Part shown: one piece after another, positions 1 through 10,599 of the stretch
How the letters are laid out: each line of letters starts with the position of its first letter
How positions within the stretch are numbered: position 1 is the stretch's first letter
Source of the DNA: Rhizobacter sp.
Lineage (GTDB): Bacteria; Pseudomonadota; Gammaproteobacteria; Burkholderiales; Burkholderiaceae_C
NCBI GenBank assembly: GCA_025350965.1
Contig: JANXWV010000119.1
Coordinates: forward strand, 1-64,000
Length of the DNA: 64,000 nucleotides
Direction of reading: 5' to 3'
Notes under the pieces: generated by a model
Seen by the model: the letters and a program-made list of their open reading frames with translations, nothing else
Database searches by the model: none
Told to the model about the DNA's origin: nothing
Made by a program: the position numbers and the translations under genes

Positions 1-1050
1 ATCCACCGCGGCATGGGTACGACGGGCGTCGTGGGCATCGTCAAGGCAGGCACCTCCAGCCGTGCCATTGGTCTGCGCGCCGACATGGACGCCTTGCCGA
101 TGCAAGAGTTCAACACCTTTGACCACGCCAGCCAACATGCCGGCAAGATGCACGCCTGCGGCCACGACGGCCACACCGCGATGCTGCTGGCCGCGGCCAA
201 GCACCTCGCCAAGCACCGCAACTACGACGGCACCGTGTACCTCGTGTTCCAGCCGGCCGAAGAAGGCGGCGGCGGTGCGCGCGAGATGATCAAGGACGGC
301 CTGTTCGACAAGTTCCCGATGGAGGCGATGTTCGGCGCGCACAACTGGCCCGGCATGGCGGTCGGCCAATTCGCGCTGAAGAGCGGGCCGGCCTTTGCCA
401 GCAGCAACGAATTCAAGATCACGATCCACGGCAAGGGCTCGCATGCCGCGATGCCGCACAACGGCGTCGACCCGGTGCCGGTGGCCTGCCAGCTGGTGCA
501 GGCGTTCCAGACCATCATCACGCGCAACAAGCGGCCGATCGACGCCGGCGTGATCTCGGTGACGATGATCCACACCGGCGAGGCGACCAACGTCGTGCCC
601 GACAGCTGCGAGATCCAGGGCACGGTGCGCACCTTCACGCTCGAGGTGCTGGACCTGATCGAAAAGCGCATGAAGGAGATCACCGAGCACACCTGCGCGG
701 CCTTCGACACCAGCTGCGAGTTCGCGTTCAAGCGCAACTACCCGCCCACCATCAACCACCCGGCCGAGACCGCGTTCGCCGCGCAGGTGATGACCGAACT
801 CGTCGGCGCCGAGAACGTGCAGGAGTTCGAGCCGACGATGGGCGCCGAAGACTTCAGCTACTTCCTGCAGGCCAAGCCCGGCTGCTACTTCCTGATCGGC
901 AACGGCGACGGCAGCCACCGCATCGGCGGCCACGGCATGGGCCCGTGCATGCTGCACAACCCGAGCTACGACTTCAACGACGAGCTGATTCCGCTGGGCG
1001 CCACGTTGTGGGTGAACATCGCCGAGAAGTGGCTGGCCCAGCCACGCTGA
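1..1050 (+). CDS. M20 family amidohydrolase (hippurate/N-acyl-amino-acid hydrolase type), 5' partial
   Basis: Cytosolic metallo-amidohydrolase of the M20D group, which cleaves N-acyl or N-benzoyl amino acids. The reading frame is open from base 1 (IHRGMGTTG is the usual lead into the first metal-binding segment), so the true start lies upstream and the ATG at 13 is internal. Visible motifs in order: ADMDALPMQE, the ligand cluster HACGHDGH, PAEEGGGG with the catalytic Glu pair, the dimerisation-domain signature HGKGSHAAMPH, and near the C-terminus GAEDFSYFL. About 349 residues are present of a usual 390-400. The next gene starts 24 bp downstream on the same strand and may be cotranscribed. The exact acyl substrate cannot be read from sequence. 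Confidence 0.9.
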   Translation: MHRGMGTTGVVGIVKAGTSSRAIGLRADMDALPMQEFNTFDHASQHAGKMHACGHDGHTAMLLAAAKHLAKHRNYDGTVYLVFQPAEEGGGGAREMIKDGLFDKFPMEAMFGAHNWPGMAVGQFALKSGPAFASSNEFKITIHGKGSHAAMPHNGVDPVPVACQLVQAFQTIITRNKRPIDAGVISVTMIHTGEATNVVPDSCEIQGTVRTFTLEVLDLIEKRMKEITEHTCAAFDTSCEFAFKRNYPPTINHPAETAFAAQVMTELVGAENVQEFEPTMGAEDFSYFLQAKPGCYFLIGNGDGSHRIGGHGMGPCMLHNPSYDFNDELIPLGATLWVNIAEKWLAQPR

Positions 1051-1074
1051 AACCTGCTGAACCCGACACGATCC

Positions 1075-2160
1075 ATGAGCATCATCAGCCACTTTTCTCA
1101 AACCTACGGCGAGGCCCGGGCCAAGTTCCTCACCGCCGCCGAGGCTTCGCGGCTCGACGTTGAAAGCCACCCGCATCCGCTGCTCGGCCGCGACGGCGAA
1201 GCACTGGCCATGGACGTGGTGCGTGACGGCCCGAACGACGCGCGCTCGCTGCTCGTCATCAGCAGCGCCTGCCATGGCGTCGAAGGCTTCTGCGGCTCGG
1301 GCGTGCAGACGCTCCTGCTGCGCGACGCGGCCTGGCGCGATGCCGTGCGCGCAAGCGGCGTGGCCGTGCTCTACATCCACGCGCTCAACCCGTACGGCTT
1401 TTCATGGTGGCGGCGCACCACGCACGAGAACGTCGACCTGAACCGCAACTTCCACGACTTCAGCCAGCCGCTGCCCGCGAACCCGGGCTACGACGAACTG
1501 GCTGCCGTGCTCGTGCCGGCCACCTGGCCGCCTTCTGCCGAGGCCGACGCGGTGGTGCAGCGCTTTGTGCAGGCGCACGGCGTGGCGGCGCTGCAGGCCG
1601 CCATTTCCGGCGGGCAGTACAGCCACCCGCAAGGCCTGTTCTACGGCGGCCGCAACCCGACGTGGAGCCAGGTCACGCTGCGCCACGTGCTGCAAGAGCA
1701 CGGCACGCATTGCGCGCGTCTGGGCTGGGTCGACCTGCACACCGGCCTCGGCCCGAGCGGCGTGGGCGAACGCATCTTCGCCTGTCGCGACGAAGCCGAG
1801 GCCCTTCAACGCGCCCGCGCGTGGTGGGGCGAACACGTCACGAGCATCTATGACGGCAGTTCGACCTCCGCACCGCTCAAGGGCCTGATGTGGGAGAGCG
1901 CTTACCAGGAATGTCCGCAGGCCGAGTACACCGCCATCGCGCTCGAATACGGCACGCTGCCGATCATGGACATGATGAACGCACTGCGCGCCGACCAATG
2001 GGCCGAAATGCACCCCGAGGCGCCGGCCGCGCAACTCGCCGCCATCAAGCGCCAGACGCGCGACGCGTTCTACACCGACACCGACGTGTGGAAGCAGCGC
2101 ATCGCCGAGCAGGCGCTCGACGCCGGGCTGGGCGCGTTGCGCGGGCTTTCTGTGCCGTAG
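1075..2160 (+). CDS. DUF2817 / M14-type zinc carboxypeptidase-like protein
   Basis: 361-residue protein of the DUF2817 family, related to M14 zinc carboxypeptidases. The HxxE zinc motif is seen as H67-G-V-E70 in CHGVEGFCG. HENVDLNRNF matches the substrate-anchoring Asn-Arg segment of M14 enzymes, and VDLHTGLGPSG carries the third metal His. There is no signal peptide, so it probably acts in the cytosol. It follows the amidohydrolase by 24 bp, which fits joint degradation of peptides or acylated amino acids, although the substrate is unknown. It converges on the GST gene with only 9 bp between stop codons and no obvious hairpin there. Confidence 0.85.
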   Translation: MSIISHFSQTYGEARAKFLTAAEASRLDVESHPHPLLGRDGEALAMDVVRDGPNDARSLLVISSACHGVEGFCGSGVQTLLLRDAAWRDAVRASGVAVLYIHALNPYGFSWWRRTTHENVDLNRNFHDFSQPLPANPGYDELAAVLVPATWPPSAEADAVVQRFVQAHGVAALQAAISGGQYSHPQGLFYGGRNPTWSQVTLRHVLQEHGTHCARLGWVDLHTGLGPSGVGERIFACRDEAEALQRARAWWGEHVTSIYDGSSTSAPLKGLMWESAYQECPQAEYTAIALEYGTLPIMDMMNALRADQWAEMHPEAPAAQLAAIKRQTRDAFYTDTDVWKQRIAEQALDAGLGALRGLSVP

Positions 2161-2169
2161 GCGCCGCGC

Positions 2170-2808
2170 CTATGCCAACGGTTCGGCGGCCTGCGCTGCC
2201 GCCAGCGCGGCGTCTTTCTCGCGTGCACGCAGCACGGCCGGGCGGCAGCCCACGCGCTCGATGTAGGCGGTGATCACCGGCAGCTCGGGCACGAGCTTGA
2301 ACATCGTTGTCCAGCGCAGCGCGGTGCCCCACAGAACATCGGCCGCGGTGAATCGCCCCCCCAGCAGGTACGGCCCTTTTTCGAGCTGCGCAACGAGCGT
2401 GGCGAGCATCGTGTCGTAGTCGCCGTACGGGGCCATCGACGCGGGCGGCGCACTGTTGCGCGACTTGTCGATCAGCGCCGGCTCGAAGCTCGACCCGTAG
2501 CAGGCCATCCAGCGCAGGTACGGGCCGCGCAGCGCATCACCAATGGCCGGCGTGAGGCCCGCCTGCGGGAACAGATCGGCCAGGTACAGGAACACCGCCA
2601 CCTGCTCGGTCACGAGCGCGCCGCGGTCGGTGATGGCCGGCACCTTGCCCATCGGGTTGACGGCCAGGTAGGCGCTCTGGCGCTGCTCGCCCACCTTCAT
2701 GTTGAGCACGTGCAGTCGGTACGGCGCACCCAGCTCTTCGAGCAGGATCAGCGCGCCGGTGGAGCGCGTGTTGGGCGAGTGGTAGAGGGTGACATCGGGA
2801 TCACTCAT
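2170..2808 (-). CDS. glutathione S-transferase family protein
   Basis: 212-residue GST: an N-terminal thioredoxin-fold domain opening VTLYHSPNTRSTG, the cis-Pro glutathione-binding segment NPMGKVPAI followed by the E-Q of TEQVAVFLYL, and an all-alpha C-terminal domain containing the N-capping box FTAADVLWG. The start is placed at the ATG at 2808 because the open frame upstream of it, to 2898, has no GST homology and overlaps the next gene. Such GSTs conjugate or reduce electrophiles in the cytosol. The catalytic Ser/Cys region SPNTRS suggests a beta/theta-like class. The HAD hydrolase gene lies 53 bp upstream on the same strand. Confidence 0.87.
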   Translation of the reverse strand: MSDPDVTLYHSPNTRSTGALILLEELGAPYRLHVLNMKVGEQRQSAYLAVNPMGKVPAITDRGALVTEQVAVFLYLADLFPQAGLTPAIGDALRGPYLRWMACYGSSFEPALIDKSRNSAPPASMAPYGDYDTMLATLVAQLEKGPYLLGGRFTAADVLWGTALRWTTMFKLVPELPVITAYIERVGCRPAVLRAREKDAALAAAQAAEPLA

Positions 2809-2861
2809 GGCGGTTGCACTCCGGGCTGATGGGTGGGGTGAAGGCAGTGGTCCAGGGTCGA

Positions 2862-3476
2862 TCAAAGAAGGCCGCGCTGGTGCAGTGCAGCTTCGCACTG
2901 CGCCGGGCTTTCGAAATGCACGGCCTGCCAGCCGGCGGCCCGTGCGGCGGCGGCGTTGTGGGCCACGTCGTCGATGAACAGCGTGTTCGCGGGGTCGATG
3001 CCGAAGGCGGCCTGCGCATGCGCATAGATCGCCGGCTCGGGCTTGACGAGCTTCACGCGTGCCGAGTAGACGCCGGCCTTGAACACGCCGAGAAACGCGT
3101 GCGTTGCATCCAGGTGGTCGGCATAGGGCGCGGGCATGTTCGACAGGAAGTACAGCGCGTGGCCGCGCTCGTCGAGCCGCCGCAGCAAGGCCACGGTGGC
3201 GGGAATCGGCTGCAGTTCGTGGGGCACGCTCGCGATGACGAGCGCCGCCTCGTCCACGTGCAGCCCGGTGCGCTCGGCAATGCGCTGCGCCAGCGGGCCG
3301 GGGGCGATGGTGCCCCGATCAAACTCGCTCCATGCGCCGCCGTAGCCCTGGAATACCGCACCCACCAGCGCGTGGGCCGAGGCTTCGTCGGGCGCGTGCG
3401 CCGGCAGCAGCCGGGCCATGAACTCGTGCGGCCGCCAGTCGAACAGCACGCCACCGAAGTCGAAGACGATGTTCAT
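2862..3476 (-). CDS. HAD-superfamily hydrolase (2-haloacid dehalogenase/phosphatase subfamily IA)
   Basis: 204 residues. Motif I is FDFGGVLFDW with the nucleophilic Asp. Motif II is the Ser in YFLSNMP, motif III the Lys in KLVKPEPAIY, and motif IV FIDDVAHN. This is the subfamily IA pattern of small-molecule phosphatases such as YihX-type sugar-phosphate phosphatases. The start is the ATG at 3476; upstream in-frame sequence to 3521 overlaps no conserved residue. It sits 51 bp downstream of pgi on the same strand, so a role in sugar-phosphate turnover is plausible but unproven. Confidence 0.87.
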   Translation of the reverse strand: MNIVFDFGGVLFDWRPHEFMARLLPAHAPDEASAHALVGAVFQGYGGAWSEFDRGTIAPGPLAQRIAERTGLHVDEAALVIASVPHELQPIPATVALLRRLDERGHALYFLSNMPAPYADHLDATHAFLGVFKAGVYSARVKLVKPEPAIYAHAQAAFGIDPANTLFIDDVAHNAAAARAAGWQAVHFESPAQCEAALHQRGLL

Positions 3477-3527
3477 GCGGGCCGGCTCGGGGAGGGAAAG
3501 GGATCGGGTCGTTGCCACCACCGCGCC

Positions 3528-5162
3528 TCAACCCCGCAGCCGCGCCATCAACCCCGCCGTGGACCCATCGAGCCCGCTCGCGTCCCCCGAGCCCAGGCGC
3601 GGCAGCAGGTCGTTGCACAGCGCCTTGCCCAGCTCCACGCCCCACTGGTCGAAGCTGTTGATGCCCCACACCGCGCCGCTGGTGAACACGCGGTGCTCGT
3701 ACACCGCGATCAGCGCGCCGAGCGAGCGCGGCGTGAGCTGGTCGAGCATCAGCGTGGTGCTCGGCCGGTTGCCGGGGAAGGTGCGGTGCTTTGCGAGCGT
3801 CGACGCGTCGAGCGACTTCGATGCCGTCGGCGCCTTGTCGGTCATCGCGGCATCGGTGGTCTTGCCGAGCATCAAGGCCTGCGATTGCGCCAGGCCGTTG
3901 GCGAGCAGCATGGTGTGCTGGCGCTCCAGTTGCGCGAGCAGCGGGCCATGCAGGTTGGCGAGCGCGTGGGTCGGGTTCTTGACGAGGATGAACTCGACCG
4001 GGATCACGTCGCTCCCCTGGTGCAACATCTGGAAGTACGCATGCTGGCCGTTCGTGCCGGGCTCGCCCCACACCACCGGGCTGGTGGCATACGGCAGCGG
4101 CTCGCCGCTCCGATCAACGCGCTTGCCGTTGCTCTCCATCTCCAGCTGCTGCAGGTACGCCGGCAGCCGCTTCAGGCCCTGGTGGTAGGGCGCGACGCTG
4201 CGGCTCGTGAAGCCGTGGAAGTTGCGGTACCACACGTCGACGAGGCCGAGCAGCATCGGCAGGTTCTGCGCCACCGGCGCGGTGGCGAAGTGCTGATCCA
4301 TCGCATGCGCGCCGGCGAGCAGCGCGCGGAAGTGGTCGGCGCCGATGGCCAGCGCAATCGGCAAGCCGATGGCCGACCAGAGCGAGTAGCGCCCGCCCAC
4401 CCAGTCCCAGAAGCCGAACGTGGTGGTGACGCCGAAGGCGGCGGCGGCCTCGATGTTGGTGGTGGTGGCGACAAAGTGCTTCGCGGTGTCCGTGCCGCCG
4501 TTCGCAGTGAACCAGGCCTTCGCGGCATGCGCGTTGGCCATCGTCTCCTGCGTGGTGAAGGTCTTGCTGGCGATGATGAACAGCGTCTCGGCGGGTTTCA
4601 ACTTGCGCAGCACTGGCGCAATGTCGTGGCCGTCGACGTTCGAGACGAAGTGCAGCGTGAGGCCCGGGTGCGCGAAGGCGTCGAGCGCCGGCACCACCAT
4701 CTGCGGCCCGAGGTCGCTGCCGCCGATGCCGATGTTGACGATGTGCCTGATGCCGCTCGCCGCCGTGTCGCGCACCGTCTCGACATACGCGAGCATGTTG
4801 CCGAGCACCTGCTGCACCTGGGCCACCGCGGCCGCCGTGCCGAAGTTCGAGCCGGCCGGCGAGCGCAGCGCAGCGTGCAGCACGGCGCGGTCTTCGGTGG
4901 TGTTGATCGGCGCGCCGTCGAACATGGCGTCGCGCAGCGCCGGAACAAAGCACTCGTTCGCCAGGTCGGCGAGGAAGTGCAGCGTCGCGGCGTCGATCAG
5001 GTTCTTCGACAGGTCGGCGAACACCTCGGGCGCCTGCACCTGCAGATGCGTGAAGCGCGCGGCATCGCGTGCGAACGCATCGCGCAGATCGAAGGCGCGG
5101 CCGTGGGCTTCGAAGTGGCCTTGCAGGGAGGCCCAAGCGGGGGTTTTGTCACAGCGTGTCAT
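3528..5162 (-). CDS. pgi: glucose-6-phosphate isomerase
   Basis: 544 residues, the normal length for bacterial Pgi, which interconverts glucose-6-phosphate and fructose-6-phosphate in the cytosol. Family signatures are intact: the sugar-phosphate-binding segment VNIGIGGSDLGPQM, the SIS-domain stretch FGFWDWVGGRYSLWSAIG with the conserved Arg, the catalytic Glu region in the C-terminal half, and the C-terminal signature around SFDQWGVELGKAL. It lies 143 bp downstream of tal in the same direction, forming a small sugar-phosphate unit next to the polyol operon, whose product fructose would enter metabolism through this enzyme once phosphorylated. Confidence 0.97.
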   Translation of the reverse strand: MTRCDKTPAWASLQGHFEAHGRAFDLRDAFARDAARFTHLQVQAPEVFADLSKNLIDAATLHFLADLANECFVPALRDAMFDGAPINTTEDRAVLHAALRSPAGSNFGTAAAVAQVQQVLGNMLAYVETVRDTAASGIRHIVNIGIGGSDLGPQMVVPALDAFAHPGLTLHFVSNVDGHDIAPVLRKLKPAETLFIIASKTFTTQETMANAHAAKAWFTANGGTDTAKHFVATTTNIEAAAAFGVTTTFGFWDWVGGRYSLWSAIGLPIALAIGADHFRALLAGAHAMDQHFATAPVAQNLPMLLGLVDVWYRNFHGFTSRSVAPYHQGLKRLPAYLQQLEMESNGKRVDRSGEPLPYATSPVVWGEPGTNGQHAYFQMLHQGSDVIPVEFILVKNPTHALANLHGPLLAQLERQHTMLLANGLAQSQALMLGKTTDAAMTDKAPTASKSLDASTLAKHRTFPGNRPSTTLMLDQLTPRSLGALIAVYEHRVFTSGAVWGINSFDQWGVELGKALCNDLLPRLGSGDASGLDGSTAGLMARLRG

Positions 5163-5305
5163 GTGAGGTTGCCTTGAGTCGAACGTGAAATGTGGGAGCG
5201 CGAATCAGGCCGCCGGGTCGGACGCTCGACAGTTGAGAGCGGTTCCCAGATGCCCCGCGAACCGAAACGCTGACGCCGGCCCAGGCATGCCTTTGCCGCA
5301 CCACC

Positions 5306-6256
5306 TCATCGCAGTCCCTCCATCAAACCGTCGAGCTTGACCGCATCCGCAGCAAACGCGCGTATGCCTTCGGCGAGCTTGTCGTTCGCCATCGCATCGG
5401 CGTTCAGCGCATAGCGGAAGCTCGCCTCGTTGAACGTGGTGGCGTGAATGTCCGCCGCCTGCGCCGCAGCCGGGTCGAGCGCGCGCGCAAGCGGCGCGTC
5501 GCTTGCCTGGAGTGCGGCAAGAAGGTCGGGGCTGATCGTCAGCAGGTCGCAGCCGGCCAGCGCGGCGATCTGGCCGACGTTGCGGAAGCTCGCGCCCATC
5601 ACCTCGGTCGCGACGCCGAACTTCTTGTAGTAAGCGTAGATCTGCGCCACCGACTGCACGCCCGGGTCGGCCGCGCCCGCGTGGTCGGCCTCGACCCACG
5701 CGCTGCCAGCCGACTTCTTGTACCAGTCATAGATGCGGCCGACGAACGGCGAGATCAGCGTCACGCCCGCATCGCCGCAAGCCACCGCCTGGCAGAACGC
5801 GAACAGCAGCGTCAGGTTGCAGTGGATGCCTTCGCGCTCGAGAGTGCGCGCCGCCTGGATGCCTTCCCATGTGGATGCCACCTTGATCAGCACCCGCTCG
5901 CGGCCGATGCCCGCCGCCTCGTACAGCGCGATGACGCGGTGCGCACGCGCCACCATCGCCGCCGTGTCGAAGCTCAGCCGCGCATCGACCTCGGTGGACA
6001 CGCGGCCCGGCACGACCTTCAATATTTCCAGCCCGAAGCGCACCAGCACCTGGTCAACGACGGCATCGAGCGGCTTGCGCTGGTGTGCGGCCACCGTCTC
6101 GGCCAGCAGCGGTGCGTAGGCCGGTTGCTGCACCGCCTTCAGGATGAGCGAGGGGTTGGTCGTGGCGTCGCGCGGCGCGAACTGCGCCAGCTCGCGGAAG
6201 TTGCCGGTGTCGGCGACGACGGTGGTGTACTGCTTGAGTTGATCGAGCTGGTTCAT
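5306..6256 (-). CDS. tal: transaldolase
   Basis: 316-residue class I transaldolase (TalB type) of the non-oxidative pentose phosphate pathway. It transfers dihydroxyacetone units between sedoheptulose-7-phosphate and erythrose-4-phosphate. The N-terminal signature [10 protein letters not shown] and the Schiff-base Lys in [15 protein letters not shown] are present, as is the phosphate-binding region [14 protein letters not shown]. The ATG at 6256 (MNQLDQLKQ) is preferred over the upstream in-frame start at 6286 because family members begin there. The 92-bp gap to the AraC gene upstream contains TTTCGCGAAA (6332-6341), a short perfect palindrome. Confidence 0.97.
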   Translation of the reverse strand: MNQLDQLKQYTTVVADTGNFRELAQFAPRDATTNPSLILKAVQQPAYAPLLAETVAAHQRKPLDAVVDQVLVRFGLEILKVVPGRVSTEVDARLSFDTAAMVARAHRVIALYEAAGIGRERVLIKVASTWEGIQAARTLEREGIHCNLTLLFAFCQAVACGDAGVTLISPFVGRIYDWYKKSAGSAWVEADHAGAADPGVQSVAQIYAYYKKFGVATEVMGASFRNVGQIAALAGCDLLTISPDLLAALQASDAPLARALDPAAAQAADIHATTFNEASFRYALNADAMANDKLAEGIRAFAADAVKLDGLMEGLR

Positions 6257-6348
6257 GGTCGTGCTTCGGAGTTCGAAGAGTGACATTAGAACCCGCGCCG
6301 GTGAGCCTTTGCGCGCCGCTGCGGCACAACGTTTCGCGAAAGTAACCG

Positions 6349-7272
6349 TCAGGCCGCGCGGCCGAAACGGGCTTCGGTCTGGCGCCGGAACTCCTTCGGC
6401 GTCATGCCCTTGACCTGCAGGAAGCGGCGGTTGAAGTTGGCCACGTTGTTGAAGCCCACGTCATAGCAGACGTTGGTGATGTAACGGTCGGTTTCCATCA
6501 GCAACTGGCAGGCCTTGTTGATGCGCAGGCGATTCACGAAGTCGGTGAACGTGTTGCCGGTGGCGCGCCGGAAGTAGCGCGAGAAGCTGCTCTCGGTCAT
6601 ACCGACGCGGGCACACACCTCGGCCATCGAGAACTGGCTGCTGCAGTGCTCGGTGAGGTAGTCGATGATGCCGCTGAGGCGGGCGAGCGCGGCGTCGTCG
6701 TCGAAGCTTTGCAACTGCACGGTCGACAGCAACCGGTAGTCCGGCCACGCCGCCAGCTCGCCCAGCCAGGCCACGAACTGAGCCAGGCGCTGCGGCCCGT
6801 GCGACTGCTTGATGCGCTGGTGGCGCTCGCACGCCTGTTCGCTCAGGCCGAAAAACTCGATGCCATGGCGCGCGCGCTCCAGCAGCGGCAACACCTCGGC
6901 CAGCTCGGAGATCAGCGCCGCCGAACCGCGCAGCGGCGCATCAGCGAACTGCAGCACCACGTCGCGCAGCGGCACGCCTGCGTCGGGCACGCCGTCGGTC
7001 GAGATCCAGTTGTGCGGCAGGCGCGGGCCGGTCAACACCAGGTGGCCGGGCTCGAACTGGCCGATGTAGTCGCCCACGAACACCTTGCCGCGCGAGGCCA
7101 CGATCAGGTGCAGCTCGTATTCCTCGTGGTAGTGCCAACGCACCAGCGGGTTCGGGTAGCCGTGCTCCAAGCAGCGCACGCAGCCGTAGCTCCCCGGCGG
7201 CTCGTAGCCCAGGCTCGGGTTGCGCCCGGCGTCGTGCTCGAGCTCGGGGCCGCGTACGCGTTGGCTGGCCAT
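6349..7272 (-). CDS. AraC-family regulator of the polyol operon (MtlR-like)
   Basis: 307 residues: an N-terminal cupin-type sensory half ([12 protein letters not shown], then the [17 protein letters not shown] beta-roll) and a C-terminal pair of helix-turn-helix motifs. The first recognition segment is [20 protein letters not shown] and the second [19 protein letters not shown], ending in the family tail [10 protein letters not shown]. It is the last gene of the polyol operon, 37 bp after the sorbitol dehydrogenase gene. In pseudomonads an AraC protein (MtlR) activates the homologous mannitol operon, so autogenous activation by sorbitol, mannitol or arabinitol is the likely role. The operator was not identified. 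Confidence 0.88.
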   Translation of the reverse strand: MASQRVRGPELEHDAGRNPSLGYEPPGSYGCVRCLEHGYPNPLVRWHYHEEYELHLIVASRGKVFVGDYIGQFEPGHLVLTGPRLPHNWISTDGVPDAGVPLRDVVLQFADAPLRGSAALISELAEVLPLLERARHGIEFFGLSEQACERHQRIKQSHGPQRLAQFVAWLGELAAWPDYRLLSTVQLQSFDDDAALARLSGIIDYLTEHCSSQFSMAEVCARVGMTESSFSRYFRRATGNTFTDFVNRLRINKACQLLMETDRYITNVCYDVGFNNVANFNRRFLQVKGMTPKEFRRQTEARFGRAA

Positions 7273-7309
7273 GGGTCGTCGGGCGCTTCGGGGTGTTGAG
7301 CGGTGTGGA

Positions 7310-8110
7310 TCAGCTCATCACGTTACCGCCATCCACGTTCAGTGTCTGTGCGGTGATGTACGAGGCTTCGGCGCTCGCCAGAAACACGGCTGCACCGGCC
7401 ACGTCCTGCGGCACGCCCATGCGGCCCAGTGGCACGGCCTTGCCGACCGCCACCTTCTTCTCGCCCGGCTGCAAGCCCTCGAAGCGGGCGAAGAGCGCAT
7501 CGACTTGCCCCCACATCGGCGTGTCGATCACACCCGGCGAGATGGCGTTGACGCGGATGCCGTGCGGCGCCATCGCCAGCGCCGCCGACTGCGTGTAGCT
7601 GATCACCGCCGCCTTGCTGGCGCAGTAGTGCGCCACCAGCGCCTCGCCGCGCCGCCCGGCCTGCGAGGCGAGGTTGACCACGCTGCCCTGCACACCAGCG
7701 GCCACCATCTGCGCCAGCACCGCCTGCATCATGAAGAACATGCCTTTCACGTTCACGTCGAACAGGCGGTCGTACATGGCCACGTCGGCTTCGAGCAGCG
7801 GCGCCAGGTCGAACACGGCGGCGTTGTTGAAGAGCACGCCGATCGGGCCGAAGCGCTTCGCCGCTTCATCGACGAGCGCCGGCAGGCGGTCCACCCGCGC
7901 CACGTCGCAGGCCAGGTAGGCCGCATGCTGCGGGTGCGCGGCCAGAAGCGCAGCCACGGCCGGTGGCGGTGCGGGCGCCAGATCGACCACCGTGCACTGC
8001 GCGCCTTCGGCAATGAAGGCCGTGGCCACCGCCAGGCCGATGCCGCCGCCGGCACCGGTGAGCAGCGCGTGGCGGCCGTTCAGGCGGCCGGTGCGTGAAC
8101 CATCATCCAT
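7310..8110 (-). CDS. smoS: sorbitol dehydrogenase (L-iditol 2-dehydrogenase), SDR family
   Basis: 266-residue classical short-chain dehydrogenase. The Rossmann motif is TGAGGGIG, the NNAA stretch is present, the catalytic Ser lies in NLASQAGRRGEA and the Tyr-Lys pair in YCASKAA. The segments NNAAVFDLAPL, MFFMMQAV, SQAGRRGEALV, GEKKVAVG and the ending NVDGGNVMS agree closely with SmoS/PolS sorbitol dehydrogenase of Rhodobacter as I remember it. These enzymes oxidise D-sorbitol to D-fructose with NAD+, and galactitol to tagatose. The gene overlaps the 3' end of the polyol dehydrogenase gene by 8 nt, indicating translational coupling. The start at 8110 is chosen for fit to the family. Confidence 0.9.
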   Translation of the reverse strand: MDDGSRTGRLNGRHALLTGAGGGIGLAVATAFIAEGAQCTVVDLAPAPPPAVAALLAAHPQHAAYLACDVARVDRLPALVDEAAKRFGPIGVLFNNAAVFDLAPLLEADVAMYDRLFDVNVKGMFFMMQAVLAQMVAAGVQGSVVNLASQAGRRGEALVAHYCASKAAVISYTQSAALAMAPHGIRVNAISPGVIDTPMWGQVDALFARFEGLQPGEKKVAVGKAVPLGRMGVPQDVAGAAVFLASAEASYITAQTLNVDGGNVMS

Positions 8111-9494
8111 GAGCGTGTCCTTCGATGAATGCATCGACGCGAATCGACGCCGCACGCAAGGCCGCGAGCAGTCGCGTGTCGCCGGCGAGCGGGCCCCACA
8201 ACAGTGGGTCGTTCGCGAATGCGGCCAGTGGGTCGGAGGCGGCGAAGAAGGCGTGCGCGACCGCCGGGTCCATCACGCCGTCGAGGTAGGGCTGCGCCAA
8301 CTCGCCGCGCTGCCAACGGCCGAGGAAGGCGAAGAACAACGCCGGCAGCATCGCCGTGCTGGCAATCGACGCGCCACGCGCCAGGCACTCGCGCAGCGTG
8401 GGCACGATGAAGCCGGGGATCTTCGAGAAGCCGTCCATCGCGACGCGCTGGTTGGTGTCTTGCAGGTGTGGGTTGCTGAAACGGTCGAGCACCACGTCGC
8501 GGTAGGCCGGCAGGTCGATGGGGCACGGGTGTGCCGGGGAATCGAGACACGGGATCACGTCGTCCGTGACGTAGTCGAACGCCATGCGGCGAATCGCAGG
8601 CACCGCCACGCCTTCGTGGATGTAGTGCAGCCCGCACAGCGTGCCGGCCCAGGCGATACAGCTGTGCGTGGCGTTGAGCAGGCGGATCTTGGCCTCCTCG
8701 AATGCATGCACCGATGCCACCATCTCGGCGCCCGCGTTCTCCCAGGCCGGGCGGCCGGCGATGAAGCGGTCTTCGATGACCCACTGGATGAAGCGCTCGG
8801 CCATCACGGGGGCCTGGTCGGCCCAGCCGGTGGCAGCGAGCACGCGGGCCGCCACGTCGGCCGGCGGGCGCGGCGTGATGCGGTCGACCATGTCGTTCGG
8901 GCACGTGGTGTGCGCCTCGACCCACGCGCGCAGCGGTATCTCGCCGCGCCGTTCGAGGAAGTCGAGCAGCCCGGCGCGGAAACGGTCACCATTGCTGCGC
9001 AGGTTGTCGCAGTTCAGCAGCGTCACCGGCCCCGCGCCACGGCGCATGCGCTCGGCGAGGACCGCCGCCAGCGCGCCGTAGATGGTGCTGCGGCTGGTGC
9101 CGGCGAGGTCGCTGCACAGGTCGGCGTGGCGGGTGTCGAGCCGGTTCTTCGCGTCGAGGTAGTAGCCGGCCTCGGTCACGGTGAACGAGATGATGCGCGT
9201 GGCGGGCTGCGCGCCCACGTCGATCAACCCGCCCAACGTGGGCTCGAACGGGATCACCCGCGCTATCGAGCGGATGCGCTCGTAGTGGCGCTCTCCGGCC
9301 GGCGACACCGTCTCGACCGTGTACTCGCCGTCTTGCGCGATCAGCGCAGCCACGGTGTCGGCCATCTCGGCGCGCAGGTTGCCGGCAGTGATGGACCAGC
9401 CGTCACCCAAGCCCTGCTCGATCAGCCGGTGCAGGTAGACGGCCTGGTGCGCGCGGTGGAACGAGCCCAGGCCGAGGTGCAGGATGACGCTCAC
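8103..9494 (-). CDS. mannitol dehydrogenase-family enzyme, D-arabinitol 4-dehydrogenase type
   Basis: About 463 residues of the long-chain polyol dehydrogenase family (mannitol 2-dehydrogenase, arabinitol 4-dehydrogenase, fructuronate and altronate reductases). The N-terminal nucleotide-binding motif is HLGLGSFHRAHQAVYLHRL. The central NCDNLRSNGDR and the FPNDMVDRI-like TCPNDMVDRITP are family hallmarks, and the catalytic Lys region is present. The short N-terminus before the GLGSFHRAHQ motif is more like DalD than like Rhodobacter MtlK. No ATG is available, so a GTG start is required. The GTG at 9494 has GAGGG seven bases upstream; GTG at 9500 is the alternative. It follows the ATPase stop by about 10 bp. 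Confidence 0.85.
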   Translation of the reverse strand: MSVILHLGLGSFHRAHQAVYLHRLIEQGLGDGWSITAGNLRAEMADTVAALIAQDGEYTVETVSPAGERHYERIRSIARVIPFEPTLGGLIDVGAQPATRIISFTVTEAGYYLDAKNRLDTRHADLCSDLAGTSRSTIYGALAAVLAERMRRGAGPVTLLNCDNLRSNGDRFRAGLLDFLERRGEIPLRAWVEAHTTCPNDMVDRITPRPPADVAARVLAATGWADQAPVMAERFIQWVIEDRFIAGRPAWENAGAEMVASVHAFEEAKIRLLNATHSCIAWAGTLCGLHYIHEGVAVPAIRRMAFDYVTDDVIPCLDSPAHPCPIDLPAYRDVVLDRFSNPHLQDTNQRVAMDGFSKIPGFIVPTLRECLARGASIASTAMLPALFFAFLGRWQRGELAQPYLDGVMDPAVAHAFFAASDPLAAFANDPLLWGPLAGDTRLLAALRAASIRVDAFIEGHAHG

Positions 9495-9504
9495 GCCCAC
9501 GCCC

Positions 9505-10578
<1,074 letters not shown>

Positions 10579-10599
10579 GGTGCTGCTCCTGTTCCTGGC

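Noticed and set aside
2814..5177. 787-codon open frame on the plus strand opposite GST, HAD and pgi
   Set aside because: It lies antisense to three recognisable genes, has Arg/His-rich composition typical of high-GC shadow frames and no known domain.
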